15,781 nucleotides of DNA, taken from the NCBI GenBank assembly GCA_023391835.1, contig JAEWAE010000054.1, positions 1 through 15,781 on the forward strand, in the 5' to 3' direction. Under the pieces are notes generated by a model. It saw nothing but the letters and a program-made list of their open reading frames with translations. It was not told the DNA's origin and made no database searches. Below are positions 14,602 to 15,781 of the stretch, in pieces. The stretch is from Bacillota bacterium (lineage in GTDB: Bacteria > Bacillota > Clostridia > Oscillospirales > Ethanoligenentaceae). The first letter of the stretch is position 1. Each line of letters opens with the position of its first letter. The translations under genes were made by a program, and so were the position numbers.

Positions 14602-15303
14602 ATGAAAATCACGGTCATAAACGGGACTCCGCAGAAGGGCATTACATACCACATGAAGCAAATGTTCCTCGACTATTTGAAAGACGGGAATGAGATTACG
14701 GAGTTTTATCCCGCGGACATACCGCCCTTTTGTGTCGGATGTAAGACTTGCTTTTTTCACGGGGAGCAGCTATGCCCGCACGCGGCAAAGACGATGCCGA
14801 TTTGGAATGCCATGCTGGAATCCGACCTTTTAGTGTTTGCCTACCCCGTATATGCACTCAGAGCGCCGGCGTCGATCAAATCGCTGCTGGATCATCTCTG
14901 TGTCCACTGGATGGTGCACAGACCCGACGAGCGGATGTTTTCCAAGACAGCGGTGATCCTCACAAACAGCGTGGGCGCCCCCAACGGGTCGGCACAAAAG
15001 GATGTCCGGACGAGCCTTTCGTGGATGGGCGTCTCCGCCGTTTACACATGCGGCGCCGGAATGATGGGCGATGTGATATGGGAAAAGATATCGGATAAGC
15101 ATGTCGAAATGCTGGAGCGGAAAACACGCAGACTGTATGAAAAAGTGCGGAATCTGAAGCCGCGGCGGAATATGAAGCTGCGGGAACGCGCGGAGTTTTT
15201 CGCCTGCAAAAAGATGCACCGGATGGTGCTGAAAAGTGAAGAAACGCCGAGCCTTGACAATCAACATTACATTGACCACGGGTGGATCGACCCGGTCAAA
15301 TAA
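14602..15303 (+). CDS. Flavodoxin-fold oxidoreductase with CX2CX2CX7C motif (iron-sulfur flavoprotein-like)
   Basis: This 233-residue cytosolic protein of the NAD(P)H-dependent FMN reductase/iron-sulfur flavoprotein group starts with the beta strand and FMN-phosphate loop MKITVINGTPQKG. Next comes a compact cysteine cluster Cys44, Cys47, Cys50, Cys58 in PPFCVGCKTCFFHGEQLCPH. This spacing fits the [4Fe-4S] motif of iron-sulfur flavoproteins (CX2CX2CX4-7C). YPVYALRAPASIKSLLDH (81-98) is the family's flavin-binding helix region, and TNSVGAPNGSAQ, CGAGMMGDV follow. The C-terminal third is basic and helical (RKTRRLYEKVRNLKPRR). A TTG at 14590 could extend the frame by four residues, but the ATG at 14602 matches the family N-terminus, with GAGAGGG at 14583-14589. 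Electron donor and acceptor are unknown. Without cluster assembly it would be a plain FMN reductase. Confidence 0.82.
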   Translation: MKITVINGTPQKGITYHMKQMFLDYLKDGNEITEFYPADIPPFCVGCKTCFFHGEQLCPHAAKTMPIWNAMLESDLLVFAYPVYALRAPASIKSLLDHLCVHWMVHRPDERMFSKTAVILTNSVGAPNGSAQKDVRTSLSWMGVSAVYTCGAGMMGDVIWEKISDKHVEMLERKTRRLYEKVRNLKPRRNMKLRERAEFFACKKMHRMVLKSEETPSLDNQHYIDHGWIDPVK

Positions 15304-15318
15304 AGCTTTTCAAGCTTT
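15302..15318 (+). terminator. Small hairpin at the end of the flavoprotein gene
   Basis: AAAGCTT (15302-15308) and AAGCTTT (15312-15318) form a 7-bp hairpin with a TTC loop, starting inside the stop codon. It is AT-rich and lacks a proper U-run, so terminator function is doubtful. Confidence 0.3.
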
Positions 15319-15781
15319 TCATGATTTGCTGCAAATGAAATCTTGGGAGGCATGTATGCTGGATTTCGGTATATCGATGGTATGGTTTAGGCCGGCTATT
15401 ATATGGGGGGCTTATCCGTGTCTGGTCTTAAAATAGATTTTGTTACAGCGCGATATGGGTAGGAACGTGTATTGTCTTTGATGCGTTTGCTTGGGTGATG
15501 ATTCGACATTCTTGGAGCCTTTACGAAGAATTCTATATTGACTACCAACTGTGTATCACACGGATCTATTGATCCATTTTTGTCGGCCCTGTAATCGGAT
15601 ACTTTTTACATTCTCTTTTTTGATCAAACGGGTGGACGGCATACACAAAGCCGGAAAAATGTCCACACCGCTTTTGAGCCAATGATACTCCGGCAATTAT
15701 AGGGCTGCCAGTGGCGGCAAAGCGGGGGCAGCGGTTTTTAAACCCAGGCCCCCCCTTTTAAGGCGATTAAAAACCCCCCGA
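15304..15781. other. 478 bases without a supportable gene
   Basis: No frame here has a start, ribosome binding site and family resemblance together. A short frame at 15356-15436 (26 codons, behind GGGAGG at 15345-15350) is open, but its product is not recognisable. A longer stretch, 15432-15569, open without a start codon, reads hydrophobically (IWVGTCIVFDAFAWVMI), and after a stop the same frame gives FVGPVIGYFLHSLF. This could be a decayed membrane-protein gene, but I cannot name it. A weak promoter-like pair, TTGGAG (15512-15517) and TATATT (15534-15539) with a 16-base spacer, is present. Base composition here is lower in GC than in the genes before it. The last 50 bases are homopolymer-rich. 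Confidence 0.5.
15704..15739 (+). terminator. Possible intrinsic terminator near the window end
   Basis: GCTGCC (15704-15709) pairs with GGCAGC (15727-15732) across a 17-base loop, followed by GGTTTTT. No gene ends just upstream, so its role is uncertain. Confidence 0.3.

Noticed and set aside
15236..15436. 66-codon plus-strand frame overlapping the end of the flavoprotein gene
   Set aside because: Its first third lies out of frame inside the flavoprotein coding region, and the product has no recognisable feature. Only the 26-codon part after 15356 has a ribosome-binding-like sequence, which is too little to call a gene.

Overview
The window looks like a chromosomal segment of a GC-rich, low-GC-ancestry Gram-positive bacterium, most likely a clostridial member of the Oscillospirales type. 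The reasons are the AGGAG-type ribosome binding sites, sigma-A promoters with 17-base spacers, intrinsic hairpin-plus-T terminators, a lipoprotein-anchored binding protein and a GntR/FCD regulator. This placement is inference from style; no marker gene is present. There are no rRNA, tRNA, CRISPR or insertion-sequence features that I can see.

Layout. 1-133 is the 3' end of a RidA-family gene. 317-1708 encodes a MATE multidrug/cation antiporter. It converges, across a bidirectional terminator, on an M20 (PepV/Sapep-like) metallodipeptidase on the minus strand (1774-3144). Divergent from the dipeptidase is a GntR/FCD regulator (3270-4025). After a 426-base regulatory gap comes a six-gene plus-strand operon (4452-11225): a family-5 peptide-binding lipoprotein, two permeases, two ATPases, and a Cys/Met-metabolism PLP enzyme (C-S lyase type). 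A bidirectional terminator separates this from a convergent CPA2 Na+/H+ antiporter (11335-12534, minus). A 680-base gap follows, then a stand-alone condensation/WS-DGAT-like acyltransferase (13217-14473) and a flavodoxin-fold protein with a CX2CX2CX7C cysteine motif (14602-15303). The last 478 bases hold no gene I can support.

The centre reads as one module: import of peptides, cleavage of dipeptides, and PLP-dependent C-S chemistry on the released sulfur amino acid, controlled by the neighbouring GntR protein. A perfect TGGT-N3-ACCA palindrome, the shape bound by FadR-type GntR proteins, lies just downstream of a near-consensus promoter in front of the transporter operon. The gntR promoter itself is wrapped by two other inverted repeats. 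A strong hairpin after the binding-protein gene probably lowers expression of the downstream genes relative to the binding protein.

Two further signals stand out. The antiporter has a promoter about 120 bases upstream of its start, and the leader contains consecutive hairpins, the last followed by seven U: a candidate riboswitch or attenuator. Next to it, on the other strand, is a promoter-to-terminator unit of about 280 bases that lacks an intact ORF but carries what looks like the last 30 codons of a glycine-betaine-type binding protein.
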